DNA from: Pseudorhodoferax aquiterrae
GTDB taxonomy: Bacteria > Pseudomonadota > Gammaproteobacteria > Burkholderiales > Burkholderiaceae_C
Length of the DNA: 64,000 nt
Direction: 5' to 3'
Assembly: GCF_014652235.1 (NCBI RefSeq)
Contig: NZ_BMYK01000010.1
Span: 62,001 to 126,000 of the forward strand
How positions within the stretch are numbered: the stretch's first letter is position 1; each line of letters opens with the position of its first letter. This document shows positions 1 to 7,902 of this stretch, in pieces. Under the pieces are notes generated by a model, which saw only the letters and a list, made by a program, of their open reading frames with translations, had not been told where the DNA came from and did not search any database. The position numbers and the translations under genes are program-made.

Positions 1-422
1 CGGGCCCTGCACTCATGGACATGGTGGCCGGCAACATGGACGTGATGTTCGACAACCTGCCCTCGGCCATGCAGCAGATCAAGGCCGGCAAGCTGACCGC
101 GCTGGCGGTGACGAGCGCACAGCGCTCGGCCGCGCTGCCCGACGTGCCGACCGTGGAGCAGGCCGGCGGCCCCGCGCTCAAGGGCTTCGAAGCCAGCTCC
201 TGGTTCGGCCTGCTGGCGCCCGCGGGCACGCCGCCCGAGATCGTGAACCGCATCCAGCAGGACGTGGCCAAGGCCATCAAGACGCAGGAGGTCAACGAGC
301 GCCTGCTGGCCCAGGGCGCCATTCCCAGCGGCAACACGCCGCAGCAGTTCGCCGCACTGATCGCGGCCGAGTTGAAGAAGTGGCAGCCCGTGGTCAAGGC
401 CTCGGGCGCGAAGGTGGATTGA
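1..422 (+). CDS. Bug/TctC-family periplasmic substrate-binding protein, C-terminal part
   Basis: This is the C-terminal ~140 residues of a tripartite tricarboxylate transporter receptor (Bug family); the reading frame is open to the left edge, so the gene begins outside the window. Family features visible are the [18 protein letters not shown] stretch, the K-A-GK-L-x-ALAVTS segment, the DVPTVEQAG loop and the closing [10 protein letters not shown] helix region. Such receptors bind small carboxylates in the periplasm. It ends 11 bases before the convergent DUF1840 gene. No ligand can be assigned, and no TctA/TctB membrane partner is visible nearby. Confidence 0.9.
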   Translation, partial: GPALMDMVAGNMDVMFDNLPSAMQQIKAGKLTALAVTSAQRSAALPDVPTVEQAGGPALKGFEASSWFGLLAPAGTPPEIVNRIQQDVAKAIKTQEVNERLLAQGAIPSGNTPQQFAALIAAELKKWQPVVKASGAKVD

Positions 423-433
423 AGGTCAGGAGC

Positions 434-760
434 CTACACGCCCCAGACCACGTCCTTGCCCGCGGCCTGGGCGCGCCGCAGCATCTCGATGAAGGGCACG
501 GCGCGCTGGCGCAGCGACACCACTTCGGGCTTGAGCTTGGGCTGCTCGCCCTTGGCGCGGGCCTCGTCTTCGGCGGCCTTCTGGGCCGCTTCTTCCTCGG
601 CGATGGCCTTCTCGAGCGCGGCGACGGCCTGCGCCATCTGTTCGGGCTGGATGATGCCGCTGGGTCCGGGCTCCTTGCCGATCAGCTGCAGCACGCGGCG
701 CCCGTTGGGCTCCAGCATGATGAGGTCGCCGGTGGCCTTGGACTTGAACTTGAACAGCAT
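434..760 (-). CDS. DUF1840 family protein
   Basis: A 108-residue soluble protein starting MLFKFKSKATGDLIML. The N-terminal part and the phrase EPNGRRVLQLIGKEPGPSGII are typical of the DUF1840 family of betaproteobacteria and relatives. A charged, Ala/Glu-rich helix (residues about 42-72) separates it from a conserved C-terminal helix ending VVWGV. The function is unknown. It lies 5 bases downstream of the cyclopropane-synthase-like gene on the same strand and is probably co-transcribed. Family assignment is from recall of the motif. Confidence 0.8.
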   Translation of the reverse strand: MLFKFKSKATGDLIMLEPNGRRVLQLIGKEPGPSGIIQPEQMAQAVAALEKAIAEEEAAQKAAEDEARAKGEQPKLKPEVVSLRQRAVPFIEMLRRAQAAGKDVVWGV

Positions 761-765
761 GGGGG

Positions 766-2034
766 TCAGCGGTACATGTAACCGCGGTTGAACGGATAGG
801 CCGATTGTGCGCCCGTCATCGGGCCGCCACGGGTCACGCCGCTGGGCCGGCTGGCCAGCATCTGGTGCAGCGAGATCCAGTCGTGCTCGAAGCTCATGGC
901 GCTGCCGGCCAGGTACAGCCGGTAGGCGCGCAGCACCCGCTCGGCGCTGGCGGCATCCTTGGCCGTGGCCGTCAGCACCTGCCGGGCTTCGTCCAGCCGC
1001 GCCTCCAGCGCATCGGACCAGGCCCACAGCGTGCGGGCGTAGTGCGGCCGCAGGTTCTCGGTGTCCACCATCTCCAGGCCGGCGCCGGCCAGCTCGCGCA
1101 GCACGTGCGAGACGTGCAGCAGCTCGCCGCCCGGGAAGATGTACTTCTCGATGAAATCGCCCATGCCCGCGCCGAGCTGCTCGTGGTGCACCGACGAGCC
1201 CGTGATGCCGTGGTTGAGCACCAGGCCGCCCGGTTTGAGCAGATCGCGGATGCGCGCGAAGTAGGTCGGCATGTTGGCCCGGCCGACGTGCTCGAACATG
1301 CCGACCGAGGCGATCTTGTCGAAGGGCTCGGCCTGCAGGTCGCGGTAGTCGCATAGCAGCATGCGCACCCGGCCCGACAGGCCGCGCCGCTCGATCTCGC
1401 GGTTCACGTGCGCATGCTGGTTGTGCGAGAGCGTGATGCCGGTGGCGTCCACGCCGTAGTGCTCGGCGGCCCACAGCAGCAGGCCGCCCCAGCCCGCGCC
1501 CACGTCCAGGAAGCGCTCGCCGGCGCGCAGCATGAGCTTCTTGCAGATGTGGTCCAGCTTGGCCTCCTGGGCCTGGGCCAGCGTCATGTCGGCTTCGCGG
1601 AAGTAGGCGCAGGAATACACGCGCTTGTCGTCCAGCCACAGCGCGTAGAAGTCGTCGGAGACGTCGTAGTGGAACTGGATCTGCTCGGCGTCCTTGGCAT
1701 GCGAGTGCGCGGCCAGCGATCTGGCGCGGCGCAGCATGTTGCCCCACCAGCCCGAGGCTCCCTGCTCGCCGGGATGCCCGGGCAGCAGCCGCGCCGCCAC
1801 CTCCATGAGGTCGCGCATGCGGCCCTGCAGCTGCACGCGGCTCTCGACGAAGTCCTCGGCCAGCCGGCCGATCTGCCCGGCGGCCATGGTGGCCAGGCTG
1901 GACCAGTCCTGGAACGACAGCGTGACCTTGGCGCCGCTGGCGCCCACGCGTTCACCGGCCGGCAGCTGCAGTGCGACGGGAACCGGGAGTCCCTGCAGCT
2001 GGGCCTCGATCTTGGGGATGAGGGGATTGCGCAT
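766..2034 (-). CDS. Cyclopropane-fatty-acyl-phospholipid synthase family methyltransferase
   Basis: A 422-residue SAM-dependent methyltransferase of the Cfa family. These enzymes add a methylene from SAM across the cis double bond of membrane phospholipid acyl chains. The SAM-binding motif (FLDVGAGWGG, near residue 175) is followed by GITLS and by the family block HYDVSDDFYALWLDD upstream of it. The length is slightly above E. coli Cfa (382), with extra N-terminal residues. ATG 2034 was preferred to a TTG 18 bases further out; neither has a strong ribosome binding site. It shares a 121-base divergent gap with the aminobenzoate operon. Confidence 0.88.
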   Translation of the reverse strand: MRNPLIPKIEAQLQGLPVPVALQLPAGERVGASGAKVTLSFQDWSSLATMAAGQIGRLAEDFVESRVQLQGRMRDLMEVAARLLPGHPGEQGASGWWGNMLRRARSLAAHSHAKDAEQIQFHYDVSDDFYALWLDDKRVYSCAYFREADMTLAQAQEAKLDHICKKLMLRAGERFLDVGAGWGGLLLWAAEHYGVDATGITLSHNQHAHVNREIERRGLSGRVRMLLCDYRDLQAEPFDKIASVGMFEHVGRANMPTYFARIRDLLKPGGLVLNHGITGSSVHHEQLGAGMGDFIEKYIFPGGELLHVSHVLRELAGAGLEMVDTENLRPHYARTLWAWSDALEARLDEARQVLTATAKDAASAERVLRAYRLYLAGSAMSFEHDWISLHQMLASRPSGVTRGGPMTGAQSAYPFNRGYMYR

Positions 2035-2119
2035 GCAACAAATTCTTGCCAATTGCGAAAGCCCTGGTCAAGCCATGGTTCTGTAGGACGGGGCCGCGTG
2101 CCGGCCGCATGCAACCCGA

Positions 2120-2157
2120 TTGACTTGCAATAATTCATGTCTAAACTATTTGGACAT
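2120..2157 (+). promoter_or_regulatory. Promoter and MarR-type palindrome of the aminobenzoyl-CoA operon
   Basis: A sigma70-like promoter is visible: -35 TTGACT at 2120-2125, a 16-base spacer and -10 TAAACT at 2142-2147. An imperfect palindrome at 2137-2157 (outer halves ATGTC and GACAT, inner AAA and TTT, 8 of 10 pairs) covers the -10 and runs into the ATG at 2156. The predicted transcription start lies within a few bases of that ATG. A MarR repressor is encoded as the second gene of this operon, so autorepression through this site is the simple inference. Confidence 0.55.
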
Positions 2158-4471
2158 GAACATCCTATGCCTGGGTGGCGGGCCGGCCGGCCTGTACTTC
2201 GCGCTGCTGATGCAGCGGCAGAGCCCCGCGCACCGGGTCACCGTGCTGGAGCGCAACCGCGCGGGCGACACCTTCGGCTGGGGGGTGGTGCTGTCGGACC
2301 AGACCCTGGAGAACCTGCGGGCGGCGGACGCGCCATCGGCCGAGCGCATCGGCGAGCAGTTCCACCACTGGGATGACATCGAGGTCTTCTTCAAGGGCCG
2401 CAGCCTGCGCTCGGGCGGCCATGGCTTCTGCGGCATCGGCCGCAAGCGCCTGCTCGACATCCTGCAGGCACGCTGCATGGAGCTGGGCGTGCAGCTGGTG
2501 TTCGAGACCGAGGTGCGCGACGACCAGCAGGCGGCGCGGCAGTACGCGGCCGATCTGGTCGTCGCCTGCGACGGCCTGAACAGCCGCGTGCGCCAACGCT
2601 ATGCCGAGACGTTCCGTCCCGACGTGGACCTGCGTACCTGCCGCTTCGTCTGGCTGGGCACGCGCAAGCGCTTCGATGCCTTCACCTTCGCCTTCGCCCA
2701 GACCGAGCACGGCTGGTTCCAGGCCCATGCCTACCAGTTCGACGGCGAGACCTCGACCTTCATCGTCGAGACGCCCGAGGCCGTCTGGCAGGCCCACGGC
2801 CTGGACCGCATGGCACAGGAGGAGGGGATCGCGTTCTGCGAGCGGCTGTTCGCGCGCTACCTGGATGGCGAGAAGCTCATCAGCAATGCCGCCCACCTGC
2901 GTGGCTCGGCCATCTGGATCCGCTTTCCGCGCGTGGTCTGCGCGCGCTGGGTGCACCGGCTCGGGCTCGACGATCGCAGCGTGCCCGTGGTGCTGATGGG
3001 CGACGCAGCGCACACGGCGCACTTCTCGATCGGCAGCGGCACCAAGCTGGCCCTGGAAGATGCGATCGACCTGGCCGGCGCCCTGGCGACAGAGCCCGAC
3101 CTGGACGCGGCACTGGCTGCCTTCGAGGCGCGCCGCAGCGTGGAGGTGCTCAAGATCCAGAACGCGGCACGCAACTCCACCGAGTGGTTCGAGAACGTGG
3201 CGCGCTACAGCGGCCTGCCGACGGAGCAGTTCATGTACTCGCTGCTCACACGCTCGCAGCGCATCGGCCACGAGAACCTGCGCCTGCGCGACGCGCACTG
3301 GCTCGGCGCGTACGAGCGCTGGCTGGCTGGCGGCACCGAGGCACGGCTGCCCATGCTGCTGCCGCTCACGGTGCGCGGGCTCACGCTCAAGAACCGCATC
3401 CTGGTCTCGCCCATGGCCACCTACAGCGCCGTCGACGGCGTGCCGCAGGACTTCCATCTCGTGCACCTGGGCGCGCGTGCATTGGGCGGTGCGGCCATGG
3501 TGTTCGTGGAGATGACCAGCCCCACGCCCGAGGGCCGCATCACACCGGGTTGCCCGGGCCTGTGGAACGCGGCGCAGCAGCAGGCCTTCGCGCGCATCGT
3601 CGACTTCGTGCATGCCAGCAGCAGCGCCGCCATCGGCCTGCAGCTGGGCCACAGCGGGCCCAAGGGCTCGACCCAGCGCGGCTGGGAGACGGTGGACGCC
3701 CCGCTGCCCGCGGACAACTGGCCCCTGCTGTCTGCCAGCGCCGTGCCCTACGGTCCCGACAACCAGGTGCCGCAGGCCATGACGCGCGCCGACATGGACG
3801 CGCTGCGCGACGCCTTCGTGGCCGCCACCGAGCGCGCTGCCGCGGCCGGCTTCGACTGGCTGGAGCTGCACTGCGCGCACGGCTACCTGCTGTCGAGCTT
3901 CATCACGCCGCTGACCAACCGGCGCAGCGACGCCTATGGCGGCCCGCTGGAGAACCGGTTGCGCTATCCGCTCGAGGTCTTCACGGCGATGCGCGCGGTC
4001 TGGCCGGCCGAGCGGCCCATGAGCGTACGCATCTCGGCGCACGACTGGGCGCCGGGCGGCCACACCGGCGACGATGCCGTGGCGGTGGCGCGGGCTTTCC
4101 AGGCCGCCGGCTGCGATGTGATCGACGTCTCCTCCGGCCAGACCACGCGCGCGGCCCGGCCGGTGTACGGCCGCATGTACCAGACGCCCTTCGCCGACCG
4201 CATCCGCCAGGAGCTGGGCATCCGCACCATCGCGGTCGGCGCCATCACCGACGGTGACCAGGCCAACGGCATCATCGCTGCAGGCCGGGCCGACCTGTGC
4301 GCCGTGGCGCGTCCGCACCTGGCCGATCCGGCCTGGACCCTGCACGAAGCCGCGCGCCTGCAGGCCGCGCCGCAGCCCGACTGGCCGCTGCCCTACCTGG
4401 CCGGGCGCGACCAGTTGCTGCGCGAGCTGGCGCGCCAGCGTGCCGCCACCGACGAAGCCGACAGACACTGA
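2156..4471 (+). CDS. 2-aminobenzoyl-CoA monooxygenase/reductase (bifunctional salicylyl-CoA 5-hydroxylase type)
   Basis: A 771-residue two-domain flavoenzyme. Residues 1-390 are an FAD aromatic hydroxylase: GGGPAGLYF near residue 6 binds FAD and [14 protein letters not shown] near 282 is the second FAD motif. Residues about 395-760 are an Old-Yellow-Enzyme-type FMN reductase ([29 protein letters not shown]). This fusion is known from aerobic 2-aminobenzoate metabolism, where it hydroxylates and reduces the ring of 2-aminobenzoyl-CoA; the hydroxylase half alone resembles salicylyl-CoA 5-hydroxylase. The CoA ligase, crotonase and RidA downstream favour aminobenzoyl-CoA. ATG 2156 begins directly at the FAD fold; an upstream TTG would add 12 unconvincing residues. 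Confidence 0.88.
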   Translation: MNILCLGGGPAGLYFALLMQRQSPAHRVTVLERNRAGDTFGWGVVLSDQTLENLRAADAPSAERIGEQFHHWDDIEVFFKGRSLRSGGHGFCGIGRKRLLDILQARCMELGVQLVFETEVRDDQQAARQYAADLVVACDGLNSRVRQRYAETFRPDVDLRTCRFVWLGTRKRFDAFTFAFAQTEHGWFQAHAYQFDGETSTFIVETPEAVWQAHGLDRMAQEEGIAFCERLFARYLDGEKLISNAAHLRGSAIWIRFPRVVCARWVHRLGLDDRSVPVVLMGDAAHTAHFSIGSGTKLALEDAIDLAGALATEPDLDAALAAFEARRSVEVLKIQNAARNSTEWFENVARYSGLPTEQFMYSLLTRSQRIGHENLRLRDAHWLGAYERWLAGGTEARLPMLLPLTVRGLTLKNRILVSPMATYSAVDGVPQDFHLVHLGARALGGAAMVFVEMTSPTPEGRITPGCPGLWNAAQQQAFARIVDFVHASSSAAIGLQLGHSGPKGSTQRGWETVDAPLPADNWPLLSASAVPYGPDNQVPQAMTRADMDALRDAFVAATERAAAAGFDWLELHCAHGYLLSSFITPLTNRRSDAYGGPLENRLRYPLEVFTAMRAVWPAERPMSVRISAHDWAPGGHTGDDAVAVARAFQAAGCDVIDVSSGQTTRAARPVYGRMYQTPFADRIRQELGIRTIAVGAITDGDQANGIIAAGRADLCAVARPHLADPAWTLHEAARLQAAPQPDWPLPYLAGRDQLLRELARQRAATDEADRH

Positions 4472-4472
4472 C

Positions 4473-4949
4473 ATGGACCTCGAAGCCCGCGCCCACAGCG
4501 AACATCCGCAGGAGCTGCGCCTGTGGCTGCGCATGCTGACCTGCACCCAGCAGGTCGAACGCCAGATTCGCGCGCGCCTGCGCACGCAGTTCGCCACCAC
4601 CTTGCCTCGCTTCGACCTGATGGCCCAGCTCGAGCGCGTGCCGGCCGGCCTCAAGATGCGCGAACTGTCGGCGCGCCTGATGGTCACGGGCGGCAATGTC
4701 ACGGGCATCACCGACCAACTGGTGGCCGAAGGACTGGTGGAACGCGTGGACGTGGAGGGTGACCGGCGCGCCTACCGCGTGCGCCTGACGGCGCGCGGCC
4801 GCGCCCAGTTCCGCGCCATGGCGCAGCAGCACGAGCAGTGGATCGTCGAGGCCTTCGCCGGCCTGGGCGCGCGCGACATCGCCACGCTGCACAAGCTGCT
4901 GGGCAAGGTCAAGCAGCACACGCAACACAACTTCCTGGAGACCGAATGA
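4473..4949 (+). CDS. MarR family transcriptional regulator
   Basis: A 158-residue winged-helix regulator. The recognition region ([32 protein letters not shown]) is followed by the wing [17 protein letters not shown], as in MarR proteins. It starts one base after the monooxygenase stop and overlaps the crotonase start by four bases (ATGA), so it is translationally coupled inside the operon. It probably senses 2-aminobenzoate or its CoA ester and represses the operon through the palindrome at 2137-2157; the ligand and site are inferred. Confidence 0.88.
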   Translation: MDLEARAHSEHPQELRLWLRMLTCTQQVERQIRARLRTQFATTLPRFDLMAQLERVPAGLKMRELSARLMVTGGNVTGITDQLVAEGLVERVDVEGDRRAYRVRLTARGRAQFRAMAQQHEQWIVEAFAGLGARDIATLHKLLGKVKQHTQHNFLETE

Positions 4950-5800
4950 CCTATCCCATCGGCATGGACAACCCCATGCGCGCCCAGTTCTCCGAGCGCG
5001 CCGGCTACCAGGGCCGGCATGTCGACTGGCAGCTGCAGGCCGGCGTGGCCACCATCACCTTGCGCCGGCCCGAGCGCAAGAACCCGCTGAGCTTCGAGTC
5101 TTATGCCGAGCTGCGCGACCTGTTCCATGGCCTGCGCTTCGCCACCGACGTGCGGGCCGTGGTGCTGGCCGGGGCCGGTGGCAACTTCTGCTCGGGCGGC
5201 GACGTGCACGAGATCATCGGCCCGCTGACCCGCATGCCCATGCCCGAGCTGCTGGCGTTCACGCGCATGACGGGCGAGCTGGTCAAGTGCATGCGCGCCT
5301 GCCCGCAGCCCATCGTGGGCGCCATCGACGGGGTCTGCGCCGGTGCCGGCGCCATGCTGGCGCTGGCCTGCGACCTGCGTTACGGCACCGAGGCGGCGCG
5401 CACGGCCTTCCTGTTCACGCGCGTGGGCCTGGCCGGTGCCGACATGGGCGCCTGCGCGCTGCTGCCGCGCGTGATCGGCCAGGGCCGCGCGTCCGAGCTG
5501 CTGTACACGGGCCGCGCCATGACGGCCGCCGAAGGCCTGGCCTGGGGCTTCTTCAATGCCCTGCATGCGCCCGATGCGTTGTTGGACCAGGCCCAGGCCA
5601 TGGCATGTGAGCTCGCTGCCGGCCCCAGCTTCGCCCATGGCATGACCAAGACCATGCTGGCGCAGGAATGGTCCATGGGCATCGACCAGGCCATCGAGGC
5701 CGAGGCCCAGGCCCAGGCGATCTGCATGCAGACCGAAGACTTTCGCCGGGCCTACGAGGCCTTCGCGGCCAAGCGCAAGCCCGTCTTCCAGGGGGACTGA
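4946..5800 (+). CDS. Enoyl-CoA hydratase/isomerase (crotonase) family protein
   Basis: A 284-residue crotonase-fold enzyme. The oxyanion-hole segments are visible as [13 protein letters not shown] (near residue 75) and [15 protein letters not shown] (near 130), and the C-terminal trimerisation helices are present. Crotonases act on CoA thioesters by hydration, isomerisation or hydrolytic ring cleavage. In this operon it should act on a product of the aminobenzoyl-CoA monooxygenase/reductase, possibly in ring opening; that role is inferred from context. The start overlaps the marR stop, and the gene ends two bases before the ligase start. Confidence 0.85.
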   Translation: MTYPIGMDNPMRAQFSERAGYQGRHVDWQLQAGVATITLRRPERKNPLSFESYAELRDLFHGLRFATDVRAVVLAGAGGNFCSGGDVHEIIGPLTRMPMPELLAFTRMTGELVKCMRACPQPIVGAIDGVCAGAGAMLALACDLRYGTEAARTAFLFTRVGLAGADMGACALLPRVIGQGRASELLYTGRAMTAAEGLAWGFFNALHAPDALLDQAQAMACELAAGPSFAHGMTKTMLAQEWSMGIDQAIEAEAQAQAICMQTEDFRRAYEAFAAKRKPVFQGD

Positions 5801-5802
5801 AC

Positions 5803-7428
5803 ATGGCCCGCGGCACCAGCGCGCAGCTTGATCGCTTCGTGCACGAGCGCCTGCCGCCGCCGGCGCAGTGCGCCCAGCTGCGCTACGAGCTGCCGGAGCT
5901 GCAGCTGCCAGACCAGCTCAACCTGGTCGAGGAATTGCTAGACAAGGCCGCCGGGCGGCCCTGGGCCGACCGCCCGCTGCTGCGCTCGGACGCGCGCACG
6001 CTGAGCTACCGTGAGGCGCGCGCCGAGGTCGACCGCATCGCCCAGGTGCTGACCGGGGACCTGGGCCTCGTGCCTGGCAACCGCGTGCTGCTGCGCGGCG
6101 GCAACTCCATCACGCTGGCGCTGGCCTGGCTGGCCGTGGTCAAGGCCGGGCTGGTCGCGGTGGCCACCATGCCGCTGCTGCGCGCGCGCGAACTCGGCCA
6201 GATCATCGCCAAGGCGCAGCCGGCCGCGGCCTTGTGCGAAGCGCGCTTGCTGGACGAGTTGCGCCAGGCGCCGGGCGCCGACCAGCTGCCGGCTGGCACC
6301 GTCGCCTTCCACGCGCCCGACGACCCCCACAGCCTGGAGGCGCGCGCCGCACGCCAGCCCGGCGCCGGCGCCGCCTGCCCGACCGCCGCCGACGACATCG
6401 CGCTGATCGCCTTCACCTCGGGCACCACGGGCCAACCCAAGGCGCCCGTCATCAGCCACCGCGACGTGCTGGCCATGTGCAACTGCTGGCCGCGCCATGT
6501 GCTGCGGGCGCGCAGCGAGGACGTGGTGGTCGGCTCGCCGCCGCTGGCCTTCACCTTCGGCCTGGGTGGGCTGCTGCTGTTCCCGATGTGGGCGGGCGCC
6601 TCGGTCTACTTCCCCGGTGCGCCCTACACGCCCGAGAGCCTGGTGCAGCAGGCGCGCGCGGTCGGCGCCACCATCTGCTACACGGCGCCGACCTTCTACC
6701 GCCAGATGGCGCCGCACGCCAAGGCGCTGGGCGGATTGCCGCAGCTGCGCATCTGCGTCAGCGCCGGCGAGGCGCTGCCCGACGTCACGCGCCAGCTCTG
6801 GAAGCAGGCCACGGGCATCGAGATGCTGGACGGCATCGGCGGCACCGAGTTGTTCCACATCTACATCTCCTCGCCGCCCGAGCGGGTGCGGCGCGGCGCC
6901 GTGGGGCAGGTGGTGCCGGGCTTCACGGCCCGGGTGGTCGACGAGGAGGGCCGCGAACTGCCGCGCGGAAGCGTCGGCCGGCTCGCGCTGATCGGCCCTG
7001 TGGGCTGCCGTTACCTGGACGACGTGCGCCAGACGCAGTACGTGCAGCAGGGCTGGAACTACCCGGGCGATGCCTTCGTCGAGGACGACGACGGCTACTT
7101 CTTCTACCAGGCGCGGGCCGACGACATGATCGTCACGGCGGGTTACAACGTGGGCGGTCCCGAGGTCGAGGACGTGCTGCTGCAGCACCCGGCCGTGGCC
7201 GAATGCGCCGTGGTCGGCAAGCCCGACGCCGAGCGCGGCATGCTGGTCAAGGCCTTCTGCGTGCTGCGGCCGGGCTACAGCGGCGATGCAGCGCTGGTGC
7301 ACGCGCTGCAGGCGCATGTGAAGGCCAGCCTGGCACCCTACAAGTACCCGCGCGAGGTGGCTTTCCTGCCGGCATTGCCGCGCACCGAGACCGGCAAGCT
7401 GCAGCGTTACAAGTTGAGAGAGCCATGA
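5803..7428 (+). CDS. 2-aminobenzoate-CoA ligase (AMP-dependent, benzoate-CoA ligase family)
   Basis: A 541-residue adenylate-forming CoA ligase. The AMP/P-loop motif FTSGTTGQPKAP lies near residue 205, the adenylate-binding GGTELFH near 350, and the C-terminal catalytic lysine in RTETGKLQRYKL close to the end. The N-terminus (RFVHERLPPPAQCAQLRYELPEL region) resembles 2-aminobenzoate-CoA ligases. It would activate anthranilate with ATP and CoA as the first step of the pathway. ATG 5803 follows GGGGGACTGAAC, two bases after the crotonase stop; the RidA start overlaps its stop (ATGA). Confidence 0.88.
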   Translation: MARGTSAQLDRFVHERLPPPAQCAQLRYELPELQLPDQLNLVEELLDKAAGRPWADRPLLRSDARTLSYREARAEVDRIAQVLTGDLGLVPGNRVLLRGGNSITLALAWLAVVKAGLVAVATMPLLRARELGQIIAKAQPAAALCEARLLDELRQAPGADQLPAGTVAFHAPDDPHSLEARAARQPGAGAACPTAADDIALIAFTSGTTGQPKAPVISHRDVLAMCNCWPRHVLRARSEDVVVGSPPLAFTFGLGGLLLFPMWAGASVYFPGAPYTPESLVQQARAVGATICYTAPTFYRQMAPHAKALGGLPQLRICVSAGEALPDVTRQLWKQATGIEMLDGIGGTELFHIYISSPPERVRRGAVGQVVPGFTARVVDEEGRELPRGSVGRLALIGPVGCRYLDDVRQTQYVQQGWNYPGDAFVEDDDGYFFYQARADDMIVTAGYNVGGPEVEDVLLQHPAVAECAVVGKPDAERGMLVKAFCVLRPGYSGDAALVHALQAHVKASLAPYKYPREVAFLPALPRTETGKLQRYKLREP

Positions 7429-7817
7429 AGTTGCTGCATCCCCCCGGCTGGGCCCCTGCCAAGGGCTATGCGAACGGCGTGGCCGCCCGCGGCACGCTGG
7501 TCTGCGTGGGCGGCCAGATCGGCTGGAACGCCGCCCAGCAGTTCGAGAGCGACGACTTCATCGACCAGACCGCCCAGGCCCTGGCCAATGTGGTGGCCGT
7601 GCTGCGCGAGGCCGGCGCCGGCCCCGAGCACATCGTGCGCATGACCTGGTACGTGACCGACCGCGCGGAGTACCTGCGCCGCCTGCGCGAACTGGGCCAG
7701 GCCTACCGCACCCACATCGGCCGGCACTTTCCGGCCATGAGCTGCGTGGAGGTCAGCGCGCTGATGGAGGCGCGGGCCAAGGTGGAGATCGAGGCGACGG
7801 CCGTGCTGCCCGACTGA
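7425..7817 (+). CDS. RidA family (enamine/imine deaminase) protein
   Basis: A 130-residue RidA/YjgF-family protein. Family marks are the VCVGGQIGWN strand, the QTAQALANVVAVLREAGAG helix, the MTWYVTD segment with a following Tyr, and the C-terminal IEATAVLPD. Members form trimers and hydrolyse reactive enamines or imines, releasing ammonia. The ATGA overlap with the ligase makes it the last gene of the aminobenzoate operon. The dearomatised product of 2-aminobenzoyl-CoA is an enamine, so deamination of that intermediate is an attractive but unproved role. A detoxifying role against enamine by-products is the alternative. Confidence 0.87.
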   Translation: MKLLHPPGWAPAKGYANGVAARGTLVCVGGQIGWNAAQQFESDDFIDQTAQALANVVAVLREAGAGPEHIVRMTWYVTDRAEYLRRLRELGQAYRTHIGRHFPAMSCVEVSALMEARAKVEIEATAVLPD

Positions 7818-7818
7818 C

Positions 7819-7900
7819 AAAAATGGCCGCTGCTGCGGTCATGGGAAAAACGGCCGCTGCTGCGGCAATGGGCAAAAGTGGCCGCTGCTGCGGCCATGGG
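7819..7900 (-). terminator. Three tandem hairpin-plus-T-tract terminators
   Basis: Three consecutive 27-28-base copies (7819-7845, 7846-7872, 7873-7900) each contain GGCCGCTGCTGCGG, a stem with a TGCT loop. Read on the minus strand, each hairpin is followed by a T tract (ATTTTTG, GTTTTT, ACTTTTG), the layout of an intrinsic terminator. They begin two bases beyond the minus-strand gamma-glutamyltransferase stop at 7903 and abut the plus-strand RidA stop at 7817, insulating the two convergent operons. Confidence 0.7.
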
Positions 7901-7902
7901 CG

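Noticed and set aside
2165-4711. 848-codon open frame antisense to the aminobenzoyl-CoA monooxygenase/reductase
   Set aside because: Its translation is His/Arg/Gly/Ala-rich without any domain, and the opposite strand encodes a clear two-domain flavoenzyme. High GC removes stops in this frame.
7819-7900. CRISPR-like array from three short repeats
   Set aside because: There are no spacers; the units are directly adjacent and each is a hairpin with a T tract.
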